A stretch of DNA of 64,000 nucleotides, from assembly GCF_024763615.1 (NCBI RefSeq), contig NC_077222.1, positions 57,846,001 through 57,910,000 of the forward strand, given 5' to 3'. Positions 1-12,358 of this stretch are shown here, one piece after another. The translations under genes and the position numbers were made by a program. The notes below the pieces were generated by a model. That model was not told where the DNA came from, made no database searches, and worked only from the letters and a program-made list of their open reading frames with translations. Position 1 is the stretch's first letter. Each line of letters begins with the position of its first letter. Origin of the DNA: Phlebotomus papatasi (lineage: Eukaryota; Arthropoda; Insecta; Diptera; Psychodidae).

Positions 1-150
1 GATTATCTATGAATTGCGCTATATAATTTTAGATAGCCAATATCCAAAAGAAACTAGCGCGGTTTACTTTATTTGAATATGGCTAATATTCGTTTAGCAA
101 ATTACTCTTGAAAAAAGTTTATTTGCATGAAACTGCCCCATCCTCCACTA
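1..150. repeat. Partial MITE end at window edge
   Basis: The segment ending near 150 reads AAACTGCCCCATCCTCCACT and shares wording with the right half of the foldback element at 27911-28095 (a 'ccaatatccaaaag' stretch, then a CTGCCCCA-type terminus). The left end lies outside the window, so only a partial copy is inferred. Confidence 0.35.
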
Positions 151-267
151 TTACGGGCTTTCGTATTAGAAATTAATATCCAATTGTGATTAAGATATTT
201 TGAAAATATCTGAATAATTCAACTTTTTTCCATATTCCTTGTTTAAATCCCATAAAACTTTAAATAT

Positions 268-927
268 TTAACCCTTTAACGACGAGACACTTTTTACGAA
301 CTCAAAATCAACAATAAAAATTAAACTGAGAACATAGTCTATCATAAGTCTTATGCCCTAGACACACTTACGACTTAAGCCGAGAGACGACTTAGTAGAA
401 AATGATGTAAATGTAGTTTAACCATTATTTCAAATATAATTACGCTAAGCCGTCTCTCGGCTAATCCTCATGTCTGTCAAGGCCCTTACATTTAACCTTG
501 GAAAGTCCAACAGAGTCTGATTCGGTGTATTTTGTGCATCTATGAACGATAGGGACAAAAATAGCCCAAAAATTTAAGTAATTTTTTTGACAATACCAAT
601 GAATAATATTTTTCGCTTTAATGAAAAATATTACGTATGAGTATTGTAGTTTTTTATTGCCAAAAGGGTTTTGCTTATAAAGAAAACTGGAAGTATAAAA
701 AATATATAAAATCAATTATGAATTTGAGAATTTAAAAATTCGCCATTTTTGAGCTTAAATATTTACTACATAGCAAATAGTTAGAGACTTGCAAAAAATA
801 TTCTAGATTCGTTCAACCTTCTACTTTACAATTATGTACAGGCATAGGAAAAAAATAATTTTAGGTGGTCAGGAAAAATTATTTTCTTTTTGGGACACCG
901 GTGTTCCAATCGTCCTTAAAGGGTTAA
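268..927. mobile_element. TTAA-flanked non-autonomous element (piggyBac-like ends), 660 bp
   Basis: It begins TTAACCCTTTAACGACGAG and ends with the inverted form of TTAACCCTTTAAGGACGA. TTAA at both borders is the target duplication expected of the piggyBac superfamily. No transposase-like ORF is present. Shorter relatives with the same ACACCGGTGTCC palindrome next to the terminus occur at 25929-26065 and 47683-47840. The superfamily call rests only on the ends. Confidence 0.6.
354..488. mobile_element. Foldback MITE nested in the 660-bp TTAA element
   Basis: Arms containing CCGAGAGACGACTTAG (about 378) and CTAAGCCGTCTCTCGG (about 446) are inverted copies around a short centre. One arm recurs at 49211-49262 in the 3' part of intron 4 of the RRM/F-box gene (GACAGACATGAGGATTAGCC), so it is a dispersed family that inserted into the larger element. 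Confidence 0.45.
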
Positions 928-3900
928 GCGTGTTCATGAAGGCTGTGGTTAGAATTTGATGCTTCAGGCTCTCATATCTGGGAATATTAAATTTTAAAAT
1001 TTCCGGCTTGTTACAGTGTTCCCCAAGCTCCCCTATGTACTAAAAAATCCTTAAAGATATTTTCAATTTCTGCCTGAATATCTAGGAAATTGAAAAAAAC
1101 AAAAAAATATTAAATATTCCAAGTTAGAAGCATCAGAGAGAGAACACAAGACTTTTAACGTTTAATAAATGTCTAATCTAATTCATGCCTGTACTAAATT
1201 TACTTTAATATGGCAGTTGTTAAGTCCGATATGAAAATGACAGATAAAATGATGTGAATGCGGATTTTTTTTAAATTGACGAGTATTTGACAGCTGTTAT
1301 TCTAATATCGGAGAAATTATTGCACCACGTTTGAAGTTCGAAATTAGGATCTGCATATTTAATCTCGGCATGTACTAAAATGATTCCAAAGAGAAACTCT
1401 AATTTTTTACAAAAACTAATCGAAATTGGAAAGCTAAAATTTATAAAAATTACGTTTTGTGAATACCAAAAACTTAAGAGTGATCTTTTAGAGATCCGTA
1501 AAAATTGTTTTTTTTTAGAACAAGTCAAATATTAAGCAAAATTAATTGATAGAATAAAACATTTATAATCCATTTGATTTTCTGATTGGTTAAAATTTTG
1601 AATTCTTTCAAGCTCTATGTAATTAGAAAACATTTTTTGGCAAATTTTAATAAACTCTTTAACACATCTTTAATTAATTGAAATTATAATGCTTTCTAAT
1701 TAAATTAAACTAAGGCGATTTAATCATGGAGGTGATATATGATTACTGTGCTATAAGTTTATCGATAAAATAAAAAGTAGGAGTTTTATTTGGTCAATGA
1801 ACTCTTATGGAGGCTAATCTTGTGAGATGCCGTCAGATATTCCTAAAAAAAATTATGACTAAATCGAAAATGATTGTGAAGATGACGAAAACTGATTTTA
1901 AATTCAACTTTGAGACACTTGTCCGGAAATTTTTCTAAAATTCACCAAATCGATACAAACTAATGTTCTTTTACAAGATCTGACCCCCTTTTCGACAACC
2001 TTTTTCTTCCAGTGTTTTCGCCTATCGAGTATAAAGTAACTTTATGACGACAATTAGTGTGAACTTCATAAATGTACTTTATCGGCTTTCTTGCGACTTT
2101 TTAAATGCAAATCAATCAAAACTTTATTGCAAGAAGTGATAAACTTGAAACAAGTTTTTGAAGGTCTTTCGGTTAACATGCTAATCATCGTTTTTTGGCT
2201 CTCCCTCGAATATTTTTGGACATGAGTCCTCGTTTTTTCCAGTGAATCCATTTGTAAGTGGCATTCTTTTGCCCAAAAAGCGTTAAATGGGATTGTGGTT
2301 TTTTTTTACATGCAATTGTCTTTGCTTTGTTTAGATTTAAAATATTTGTTGGGGCTATTGCTCAACAATTTAAGAGAGGGGAAATAGTGTGCAAAAATTT
2401 TGCAATATTGTTTGATGCTCTTATAGAGTAACATTTAATAAATAATTCTGATTTTGTGCGATTCAGGAAGTTTCAGTATACACCTCGAAGGTGCTTACAT
2501 AAAATGTCTGATTCACATATACACAGATGGAGTATTTGTTGGTCAATTCATCTACCTTTTTCTATACCTTGGCGTGTGTGTTGAATTTGAGAAATACCTG
2601 TGCACACACAACCTCAAGAGCACGGAGATGTGTGGATGGATTGAACTGTTTTTTACGTAAAACACTTGGTGCGTTATGTACGGAAAAATCAGGCTATTTA
2701 GTTAGAGAGTCACTATGTCAGATAAACTACCTTCAATTGATGTTGGTGCTCCAACGGATGGTTGTTTCAAAATGCAGGATCGGCTGCAACTCCCGGATCC
2801 TAGAAATCTAGCTTCATCGTAATAATTGAGTTTGTGGCTAAAATGTTGAGTATCCAAAAGTGAACGTGATGACGTGCTGTGTTAATTTTCACAGAAAGAT
2901 CCCCCCAATTAATATAAATTTTTAGCACAATACACTTTACTTCGTTATCACACTAATTCACTGTCCAATTCGGGGATCTGTTGGGGGCACAATTTATGGG
3001 GTAAATTGGAGTCTATTGTCACTTCGAGAGGGATTTATTCACGGAGAACACACAACCGAATACCTTGCCAGTTACTGTCCAATTGAGCCACTCACTGGAA
3101 AATGAACTGTTGAACACTATTGGGCTCTCTCTCTGTTCACCTTCTCCCCACACACTGGAGTCTCACTACAAATGGAGCTCATATGAGAGTACTATTCATT
3201 CAAACTCACTACCCAAGTTCCTATCTCTCACTCTCCCAGTATTCACCAGCTTCGATGGTTTCTCTCCCAAAAACTCCCACTCCGAAAACTTGAGGAGCAA
3301 TCATGCTCCCCAGAGAATGCTTAAGAGCAAAAGAGATCGCTCTATTTGGCACTAGCTTTTTTATAGCAAAGAAAAAGGCAATTTCTCCAACTGAAATTTA
3401 AAAAAAAACTTGCAAAAAGCTGCAGCGGAAACAAGAAATCCTGGACACAATTGCAACTTCGCATCTTCCTAATTTCACGGCAAACTTCCTCCCAATTGCG
3501 ACTCCCAAGGGGATGTAATAAAATTAAAATTGCTTCTTACCAGACCAAAACGAAAGAGAAAATATATTGAGCGGCAAATGCTGGAATATAAGGCAATTTT
3601 CTTGGAGCTTATAATAAAAATTGTGAGAAATACTATAAAAAGTCTGCGGTATCAATTAAAGGAGCAAAGCGTAACTATAAATGAGGAATAATTAGTGAAA
3701 TTTAACGTATGACTCGATGAAAGAGGATGCTCAATTTGATGTCCGGTATAATGGTCTTGTGCTTTTGGTGTTTCTGGGTGACACCAAACAATCAACCACT
3801 ATTAAATTGCAATGTCTCTTTTTGACTCTTGAATTTTCCTCTCCATTTCTTGGCAATTTAAGCACAAATTGCCACAGTTTTTCCAACAAAAGATCTTACC

Positions 3901-4530
3901 CATCTATCAATTTAATTAACGGTCCACCTTTGTGATTACCAACATCTAAGCCACGCTATGTCATAAATCATAAAGTGATGGTAGAGGAATGGTGTTGAGT
4001 CTTTTGTATACATTTTCCAAATTGTAATACTTTTCTGCAGTTAAATTGATGTCTTATCAATTGAAAATGCCATATGCCCACTCTGCAAAATCTCACTGGT
4101 AAAATCATGCCTCGATGGAATTTAGAGAGGCGTTTTTTGTGATAAAGAAGAGGTTTTGATAAGACAATAGAGTGACTAGTGCTGTGACTCACTGACCATT
4201 CAAATTTACACCAATTACTGACAATAATTTACAGAACAGATGGAAAATCAATATCAATTTCATGGAAAGTTTTAATTGGTTAGAAGTATATTCTTAAAAT
4301 TTTCAATTTCATTAATGAATGTAACTTACAAAACCCTTAAATGCCTCGTAGAATAATTTTTTTGACATGGTAACTACAAGAAAATTCATTTTACAAGAAA
4401 ATTAGGATTTTAAAAATTTAGGGTATATTAAGCTAATCCAAAACCTGCTCCAAATGGAAATTTTCCCCTACTCCAAATGGAAACGTCATTTTTTTCATGA
4501 TAAATACAGTACTAAATTATTATATTTATA
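928..4530. other. Intergenic, no supported gene
   Basis: I find no exon, RNA gene or complete repeat here. Short open frames (for example 2066-2251 minus, 2454-2811 plus, 3065-3355 plus) show no family resemblance, no splice context and no codon signature. The stretch around 2880-3360 is less AT-rich and more complex than its surroundings and contains GATCCCCCCAATT opposed by AATTCGGGGATC; it could be a decayed element or a distal regulatory region. I cannot assign it. Confidence 0.4.
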
Positions 4531-6353
4531 TATTAGGTGAGATTCTTAACAATCTCACCTACTATAATCCTAACAAAATTTCATGTCGTCCGATCGCGCT
4601 CAAACTTGGCCAAAATGTGTTTCGCCACTTCCTGATCACGAATATATGGGGGGCTAAGTTACGTTCCCGGCCGGCCGGCCGGCCGCTCTTTGGAGCTTAA
4701 TAGCTCCTAAACTAAAAAAGATATCGACTTGCGGTTTTCGGCAAAGGTTAAATATCGTATGAAAATTGCAACTTGGTGCATTGACCCCCCACCCCACACC
4801 CCTCCTTCCGCCATTTTGAAGACCACCCTTTTTTTGTTTTCTCAATAGCTCCGCCCCTATGGCATCGAGCGGGCTCAAATTTTAGTATGTTATAGCTGGG
4901 CCTTAGAGCTTTCCATCAGTACCAAACTTAAGGTCCCCCGACCCCCCTGACCCGAGCTATAAGGGTCCAAAAAAATTTTCTTAAAATGGCCATAACTCCG
5001 GTTCTAATTGTCAGAATTTAAAAAATGAGGGCTTTTTGGAAAGCTCTCGTGAAATGCCACTTCCCCTTCTAACATCGCAAGTTCATAAAACCACCGCTAG
5101 GGGCGCTTTTTTTAAAAAGAAAATTTTTAAATCTTAAAAGTTAAATAACTCAAAAATTCCTTATGCAATCGGGCTGAAATTTTAGTATGTTGTAGCCGTT
5201 GATTATACCTATCAAACAAAAAAAACCTTAAGTCGATCCATAACCCCTGACCCGAGCTATAAGGGGTCAAAGTTCGAGCATTGACCGGCCTCTATCTCCG
5301 GTTCTAATTAACATAGCGACCTAAATTTTACCTTTTTGGTTTCGTCTCGATGAGCACTTTCAGATGGAAGTTCAAAAAGTCACCACAGGTGGCGCTGTGA
5401 TAGCATCAAAATTCATCGAAATTCAAAGTCACTTTTCTCAAAAACGGCATTGTGCAAGTTAATGAAATTTTAGTATGTTGTAGTCCAGTCTAGGACGTTT
5501 CCAAAATGGTGCGTATGCGCGCTGTGGTTTCAATAGAACCGGAGATATGAGGGGTCAAAGTTCACGAAATTCAAAAAATCATATCTCCGGTTCTATGTGA
5601 CCGATTTTGATGAATGAGGGCTTAAACGAAAGATCTCACCAAATGCTACAACTTTCTAGAATATTTGAACTTCGTGGGACCAACATCAGGGGCGCCACAG
5701 TCGAAAAACCAATTTCAATATCACATAACCTCAATTATCTCGACTGTCGCTGAACCGATTTTGATGATTACTTCAACATAATTGTAGAGCACATTTGTCT
5801 CTACATTTCGTCCATACATCATTTTCCACTCAGACTACGCTATCACTCCGATTTTGCCGTTTAAGTGTGAAAAAATTGATTTTTCCAATAATAACGCTTT
5901 GAAATCACTCAGATGCCAATTTGACTGCCTCTACTCCACAAAGACACTTAAAATAGGGTTTTAAATGGAAAGTCCCGCAAAATACAACAATTCTTTGATA
6001 TAGTTGAAGTTCAACAAATGACTACTTGGGGAACTCTGGATGAAAAAACGAGTTAAGAAACAAAAAACCTCGCTTATCTTGGCTTCTGAGTAATCGATGA
6101 GTTCAAGTTCTACGGCAAAATTATAGAGTACATTCTGGTCTACATTTCACCCATATAACACTTTTCTGCCAGTTCATCCAAATCCTTGATATTTTGGTTT
6201 AAATACAGAATTTGCATAATTTCACGAATTTGATTCAAGATAACTGAATGGCGTCTCCCAACTTCAGCTCCAAATCGAATTTGCATGCACTCCGAGTTAG
6301 CTCACGTTAAGAATCTCACCTACATAAGCCGGTTAGGATTATCTGTCCCTTTT
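4531..6353. mobile_element. 1.8-kb modular repeat, copy 1 (possible Helentron/HINE)
   Basis: This is nearly identical in direct orientation to 30127-31969. The left end is a perfect 10-bp stem hairpin (AGGTGAGATT, loop, AATCTCACCT), then ATAATCCTAAC. The right end carries GTTAAGAATCTCACCTA, then GTTAGGATTAT and GTCCCTTTT. So both ends have the inverted pair ATAATCCTAAC / GTTAGGATTAT plus a terminal hairpin, with no obvious target duplication. That layout resembles Helentron-associated (HINE) elements read on the minus strand, but this is inference. The body is non-coding and built of about 290-bp modules sharing AAATTTTAGTATGTTGTAGC and ATCTCCGGTTCTA. The ORFs across it are accidental. Confidence 0.75.
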
Positions 6354-9143
6354 CTAAATTATTTGGATTCTTTGAATACGAATCCGCTATCTATTTTAGA
6401 ATTTGACAAAGGTTCTTTTCTCCAGAAATCCTTTTATTAAAAATGGCCACTTAAACTATTATAGTAGAGCAATTAAAGAAGACCACAATTATTATAAAAA
6501 AAAAGAATCAAGGATTGAAAAAAAGTTTTAATTACCTATTTTGAAGTTGAAATAAAATGAAACCTCTAATAATATAATTTCTCAATTAGGTAAAATTTTC
6601 ATGAGATTTTTCGAATTCTTAATTGTTTATATGCAGAATATAGAGCAATCCCCCTCAATGTGGAAATTCTTGAAGAAGAAAAAATAAATATAAAGAGCAG
6701 AAATGCATGTTATGCACGTGAACTACCAGAACATAAAATTTGTATGTCTCAATTAAATGGAAATTACTTTGAGAAAATGAGTAGAAGAATTAAATCTGCA
6801 AGAGTGTAACAAATTGCTTTTCCAATTTAAATGATGTGCATTATTAAATTTATATAAAAAGGCGAAGGATATATCACTTTAATGTCTTCTTTGGCAATTT
6901 AAATTGAAGTTATTTTACTGAAAGTGTCTGAAGGAATGGGCGTGTAAAAGATAGAAATTTCACAGAACATGCCCTCAGATGCTATTTCAACAGTGATAAA
7001 TACATGAAATGTGCAGTTTTGCATGGGTTAATCGAATTGAATAGAAATATATTTCTCTATAAATGTTACTCTCTTCGATAGACACCAATAGGCACGATTA
7101 TTGATCAATATCATATTTTTTACGCCAAATTAAGTAACTTTTCGTTTATGAAAAGACTCCCATTTGCACGATTACATTTCACACGTCAAGACTTCCTCGA
7201 TATTCATGCCATTCTGTGCACCTCGATATTGGATCAATATTGTACGAAATTTAATTGCATTTGCAGCTCCATTGAGGTACATGTTTCACGGTCTAATCAC
7301 CACCTAAAATGCTTATTTTTTCGTAATCTATCTTTCGATTCTGTGGATCAGTAGGTATTAGAAAATTGAAATTCGAGGTATTTTATTGAAGAAGTACACA
7401 AGACTTGGTAAGATGATTTTTCCTTATATGCACACTTCACTAGCAACTTTCTTTCCAGCTTCCGAGTCTATACAGTGATCTTGGTGTGCATTGTGTGTTA
7501 AAGCAGAGTATAATTATGAATTGCGGAACAATCACTTAACAGATAGTACATAAAAAAACATTAACATGCGTGAAAAAATCAATTTGCATTTGTTTTATAT
7601 GGGCTCCCTTTGGGAATGAAACTCAGAGCGATCATTGACGAGTTTGTGCGGAAAAATTAAATTCCTCATCACTTACAATTGATTGTTGCATTGAAGGTAT
7701 CACTTACAATTGTGCCCCTCTTACCGTCAATTTAAACACCGTGGAAATGCACTTAAAAAATCTACAATATTATTTGCATTCTTTCTTTGCATAAAACCCC
7801 TCACCAACTTATTATATGGAATAATAATTCCTAGAATCCTTGAAATTTGCATATATTATTGTATTACAATTTCATCAAATAGAATATTTTACAATTCAAC
7901 GTATCATTATAAAAAAACCAGAACTAAAAGTGCAATAAAACTCACTTAAAAATTTCATACTCCCAGTTCATTGAATTGAAATGTGGCTTAATTCTCTTGT
8001 GGGGTTCTGAAATGAGGAAAAATAAGAAAAGAAAGATATATATTATGCAATTGACTGTGGAGAAAAATAGAGCGGTAACTTTTTCAAATAATGTGCACAC
8101 TTTCGATTTGCATCAATTGGCAGAACAAAAAAAAATGAGTTCAGAAGGCATTTTTAAGAGTGAAAATTATTCAATTACATACCCACTATTTCAAAACGTG
8201 TATCATTGGGAATCCAAATTTCGTCCAGTGATAGTTGAATGGTGTGCAGCAAGTTCTTGTAGCAGTGCTGCAACATAAAAAGGCAAAAAGTACTTGTTAA
8301 CCCTTTCTTGCGTACTAGTTAGATCGCAATCAGTTGATGTATTTCACAAACAAAGCACGATTAATGTGTTTAATTGCGAATGATTTCTCAATTACACAAA
8401 AGCTTAAGACACTTGATAACCAATCTCGATGATAAATGGAAAACACAAAAGCAAATGCTTCTTTTCAGGGAATATTGTAACTTTATGGTAGTTTATAGGT
8501 TTTTAAGTATTTTGGGAAAATTAAAAATTGAGAACTATTTTTAAAATTATTATATAAAGAAAGCATTAATATTGGGGATAACTCGTCGATTGGATCAGTA
8601 ATTGTCGTAACTTAACTCGTCACCTAAATCAAAAATTCTGCAATACTCTATATAATTTACATATTATTACAAGAATTAAAGATATACTTGATGAGGAGAA
8701 GGTACAACAAATGCCGATATACAACATTTAAAATTTTAAATTCTAATATTGAAGGTCAATGAGTAATGACGCTTCATACAATTTTATCTAAGAATTTTCA
8801 TAATTTAAACGTTTTTTTAAATTCCTCACAATTAGCTTTATAATTTACAATCAAAAGTATCTTTTAGAGAAATGCGGCATTTTCATTGTAGATATGTTAT
8901 AAAGATCTTTATCGAAGAATACAAATCAGTTTTTATAGGCTTATTTAAAAATATAAAGCTTGAAATTTATGATATAGTTGAGGGGTCTGTGAAAAACAAT
9001 AAGAATTATAATTTATTATTAGCTTACATATTAAGTTGAATTATTTCATTTGCCTTTTAAATTTAATTACTCTTGAAAATTATTGAAATATTATATAATT
9101 AACCCTTCATTGCCTCTCATTTTTTCTTTAAACGTAAACTATA
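6354..9143. other. Intergenic, no supported gene
   Basis: AT-rich sequence with short open frames only (7148-7354, 7710-7949, 7976-8278, plus strand). None shows a domain or a credible exon boundary. No repeat shared with the rest of the window was recognised. Confidence 0.4.
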
Positions 9144-10637
9144 CAGGGTGAGTCAATTGAACGGCAACTAAATTTAGATCGCTATAACTTTGAACTCGTT
9201 CGGGACCAGGAACTCAAATGTGATGGCGCCATTTGGTCTATATTTGTTCGGAAAGGTTAAAATTCAAATGGTTATCATTAGAACCTAGTTCCCGACGAGT
9301 GGCCTTCAAAGTTGAAGCCAATTTCCTACTTTCACATACAAATGCGTATGGGAATTTTTCCGCACTCGTGATCGTTATGCTAAATATTTAAAAAGTGATA
9401 AGTTTTTCCGTATTATAAGATACCTTTCCGTATGAAGGGGTAAATATACTAAATTTTTGTTGAAATACATTTTTTCCTTGGAGCACTGTGAGCTGAGTCC
9501 GAGATCAATTTAGGAATTGGCTTCAAATAGCTCCATATAAAAAGGCCAACTTGCCAGGCGCTTGATTAGAACCATTTAGGGCCCTTGAAAACCTGAATGT
9601 GATTAAATCTCTTGAGTTTTGAATTATAACTCAATTAAAGAAACTGCCAGCATTATAAAAATATGTTACAAAAAATTGCATCATCACCAACCATCGTCCT
9701 TATAGTGAAGAAGCGAATTGAACTAAATCTACGTCATAGACTGAAGACTAATGGTCTTTCAGACGCATATATCGCAAATAATCATGAAATAAAATCCGTA
9801 AAGGACCTCTATATGAAAACTAAAAAATCCCAAAAAGACAAGTTTTAATCGATGTTTAGTTATTTTCGATAGGGTAAGCTTCGCTTGGCTTTAGAAGCCA
9901 GTTGACGAATATTAGCTTTCTCTGATGGGAAAAATATTCAATCAGTGAACAGGTAAAATGCTTATGTCTGCCTGATGGAAATATCATATGATAATTTGGA
10001 CCTTTGAATGACCACCGGAAGTCAAAGACCATAATTTTTATGGTATGGACTTCCATGATGACAAATTATCGTTTTCCTTTGCGATTTTTGGACTATGGGG
10101 TCAAAATATTGGTTATTGGGAAATTGTCCTGGAAGAAGCTCTAAAGCCGTTAGTACATAAAAAATCGGTTAGAAAGAGTGAATGATCCAACACGCATCAG
10201 AACCATCACAGAAATTGCTCATAAAACAAGATTGGCTAAAAAACAAAACGTTTCGTTATTGATTGCAAGTTTGCAAGCATTCCAAGCGCACGTTTTCTTC
10301 TACGGTATCAAATGCAAATTTTCTCGACTTCTCCAAAAGGCACATTTTGTCAGTCAATGTCATAGCAAGAAAATACCAGAGTGACGATCCTCTGAAGGCA
10401 GCCCTTCGTCTTGAATGAGCTGACATTCCGGAGACTCATCTTTGTGCAGTGTACAATGCATTCATTGATCAATAACAGGGCTATTATTTATTTCAAAGCT
10501 GATTTTATTGAACATTTTAAATAAGACTGTAAAATTTCGACTATTTTCTAACTTTTGCTCGTTTACGTAAATAAATTTCTTTTCAAATAAAAAATATGCA
10601 GCACTTACAAATATTGCAGTTCAATTGACTCACTCCG
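9144..10637 (+). mobile_element. Decayed Tc1/mariner-superfamily element, 1.49 kb
   Basis: Terminal inverted repeats are CAGGGTGAGTCAATTGAA on the left and, inverted, CGGAGTGAGTCAATTGAA on the right; both are bounded by TA (9142-9143 and 10638-10639), the target duplication of IS630-Tc1-mariner elements. The length is normal for a full element, but the transposase is broken (separate entry). The right-hand TA is shared with the adjacent foldback MITE at 10640. Confidence 0.7.
9900..10170 (+). pseudogene. Mariner-superfamily transposase fragment, frameshifted
   Basis: Translating the plus strand in pieces gives AFSDGKNIQSVNR near 9914, KTIIFMVW near 10026, PLRFLDYGVK near 10076 and, after a -1 shift, YWEIVLEEALKPLVHKKSVR near 10113. 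These match the order of the catalytic core of Tc1/mariner transposases (FSDEK..., MVWG, PL.F.D.GVKI, YY..VLEE.L.P). Stops and frameshifts interrupt the reading. I did not recognise a usable DNA-binding domain or the last catalytic acidic residue. The element is therefore dead and recognisable only by these segments. Confidence 0.6.
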
Positions 10638-10639
10638 TA

Positions 10640-10855
10640 GGGTAAAATGAGGTAATTTGGAACCATTTACAATTTGGGACATTTGAGATTTTCTCACTGT
10701 TTTAGAGATTCAAAAGGGAAAAATATATTCCTTTTTTCTTAATCGTCTTGTTCTTCTAATTTTACGGTCTTTGTTTTCTTTTTGCTCAACTGAGACAATG
10801 AGAAAATCTCAAGTGTCCCAAATTGTAAATGGTTCCAAATTACCTCATTTTACCC
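10640..10855. mobile_element. Foldback MITE with about 60-bp near-perfect arms
   Basis: The left arm starts GGGTAAAATGAGGTAATTTG and continues to about 10700. The right arm is its inverse with only a couple of differences over about 60 bases. TA lies at each border (10638-10639, 10856-10857). The centre is short and non-coding. The near identity of the arms suggests recent origin or correction by hairpin repair. Confidence 0.75.
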
Positions 10856-11503
10856 TAATCCCCGTAAAATTCAAAGCTTTTAGTAAAACAATTAACTTAT
10901 ACCTATTTATGTCAAGTAGTAAATTAAGATAAAATTTAAAAATGTAGACACTTAAGAAACAGCTCATAGTCCGAAACCGACTTTCAGTATTGTCCGACTT
11001 TTGGCAAATTACACTAAATATCAAATTGGTGTATTAGGCCCTTCAGTATTCTTCAGTAATCGAACATGGAGCAAAAGTGGGCTATTTTAATAGAGAAATG
11101 CATATACGAAAAATATATTGTGCTTTATAAGTTGGACGAGTACACCTAGCATTGACTGTTGAGGAGTTACACTCATAAGAATCAGTAAGCTGTAATACCA
11201 TTGTAGTACGCAATAGCTCCAAATCAGAAAAAAGATATTCCAATATTTTTTAAAACATTATAACTTTCTTTTAATTTTGCTCTAGTGTAGAGACCAGTAG
11301 TTTTAGATCGATAATTTTTTTGTAATAAAATTGAACTGTAGGAGTATTACACAGTATTTTCACAGGTTTTTGATAATTTATAATTACCTTGAAATCGGTA
11401 AATATTAAAAAAGAAAACATAGGGGAAGTGGATCACCTTTAAATTGGGGTACCTTTGAAATAGGGCTTTTTTCTTTTATTATTGAACGGAAGTGAGCCAC
11501 AGT

Positions 11504-11842
11504 AAGGGGAAGGTGGGGCTATTTTGAACTGTGGGGCTACATTGATATATATTTTTTCGAATATTTCTAAATAAAGCTGGTCCTTACAATTATTTTATTT
11601 AATAATAATAATAATAATAATAATGCTGGCACAACATTCCATGAAAGAACAAGGCCTTCCCGCAAGGGGATTTCTAGACATGCATTATTACTTTTTCATT
11701 GAGTGCCCTATTTTATTTAGATCCACAATTATTTTGTCTATCCAAATTTTATCATGTTAAAATCCAGTTCCCCTTAGAAATATGCGAAAAAATCGCATGA
11801 CAATTTAACCCCATACCTCAAAGTAGCCCCATCTCCCCCTAA
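11504..11842. mobile_element. Inner foldback MITE (GGGGAAGGTGGGGC type ends)
   Basis: AGGGGAAGGTGGGGCTATTT at the left opposes an inverted AGGGGGAGATGGGGCTACTT at the right. Similar G-rich headed termini recur in several other foldbacks of this window (27911, 33828, 36456, 51393). Confidence 0.5.
11601..11708 (-). repeat. Internally deleted SINE copy
   Basis: An (ATA)n tail at about 11601-11625 is followed by GCTGGCACAACATTCCATG, and a GCACTCAATG-type head (minus strand) lies near 11708. Both ends match the SINE at 15611-15881, but the tRNA-like promoter and most of the body are missing. Confidence 0.5.
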
Positions 11843-12110
11843 TTTAGTTTACTACTTTGTGAAGTTACTAAATTATATCTTGATAAGGTCTCGTTCCAAT
11901 TCAAAGCAGAAGAAAAAAAAGAGAGAAAAACCATATTTCAAAGTGCCCGACTTCCCCCTATATGAGTACAAAATATTCAAATTCACTATTGCAATTCCTT
12001 TTGCAAGAGTTGGACTAATAAAATGTATCTCGCGCAAAGTTTTATTCACTTTTTCACATTTTTTAATCTTTTCTAGAAGGTTTAGTCGCGTCAATTAAAC
12101 CTTATAGCAT

Positions 12111-12358
12111 TTAACTCTTTCGTCTCTTTTGGGACTCTGAGTACCCAAAGCAGCATATGAATATTCAGTGAAAAACAGTGTTTTTTAATTATTTAGAACT
12201 GAGAAAAATTCAATTCTTTTGGATGATTACAAACTATAAGGATGTCCAAATGTAAAATATTTTTTGTAGGACCTCAATTAATTCCTGAGCTTAGATATTT
12301 TTGATTGAAAAATTGTGAAATTGGCTTGCAGCATATGCTGTGGTCCGGAAAGAGTTAA
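12111..12358 (+). mobile_element. TTAA MITE family, copy 1 (248 bp)
   Basis: This is one of five copies: 12111, 20739, 45642, 46035 (inverted) and 47837. The terminal form is TTAACTCTTTCG...CGGAAAGAGTTAA, so TTAA flanks a roughly 8-bp inverted repeat. The conserved interior carries AGCAGCATATGAAT near one end and the palindrome GCAGCATATGCTGC near the other (here GCAGCATATGCTGT). It has no coding capacity. Confidence 0.65.

Larger units (their letters stand above)
11421..11963. mobile_element. Outer foldback MITE of a three-level nest
   Basis: Left terminus ATAGGGGAAGTGGATCACC (from 11420) opposes right terminus GTGCCCGACTTCCCCCTAT (ending 11963). The interior is occupied by the second MITE at 11504-11842, which itself contains SINE sequence. 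Boundaries are approximate because only the terminal 20-25 bases pair clearly. Confidence 0.45.

Noticed and set aside
2940..3010. Possible LTR/primer-binding site (GGGGATCTGTTGGGGGCAC)
   Set aside because: No paired LTR, polypurine tract or reverse-transcriptase sequence found nearby.
3065..3355. 96-residue plus-strand ORF in a less AT-rich patch
   Set aside because: Composition explains its length; no family or exon signals seen.
4654..4878. ORFs across the GGCCGGCC tract of the 1.8-kb repeat (also 30090-30490)
   Set aside because: They appear in both copies but with different frames and ends because of the tract-length change, so no coding constraint is visible.
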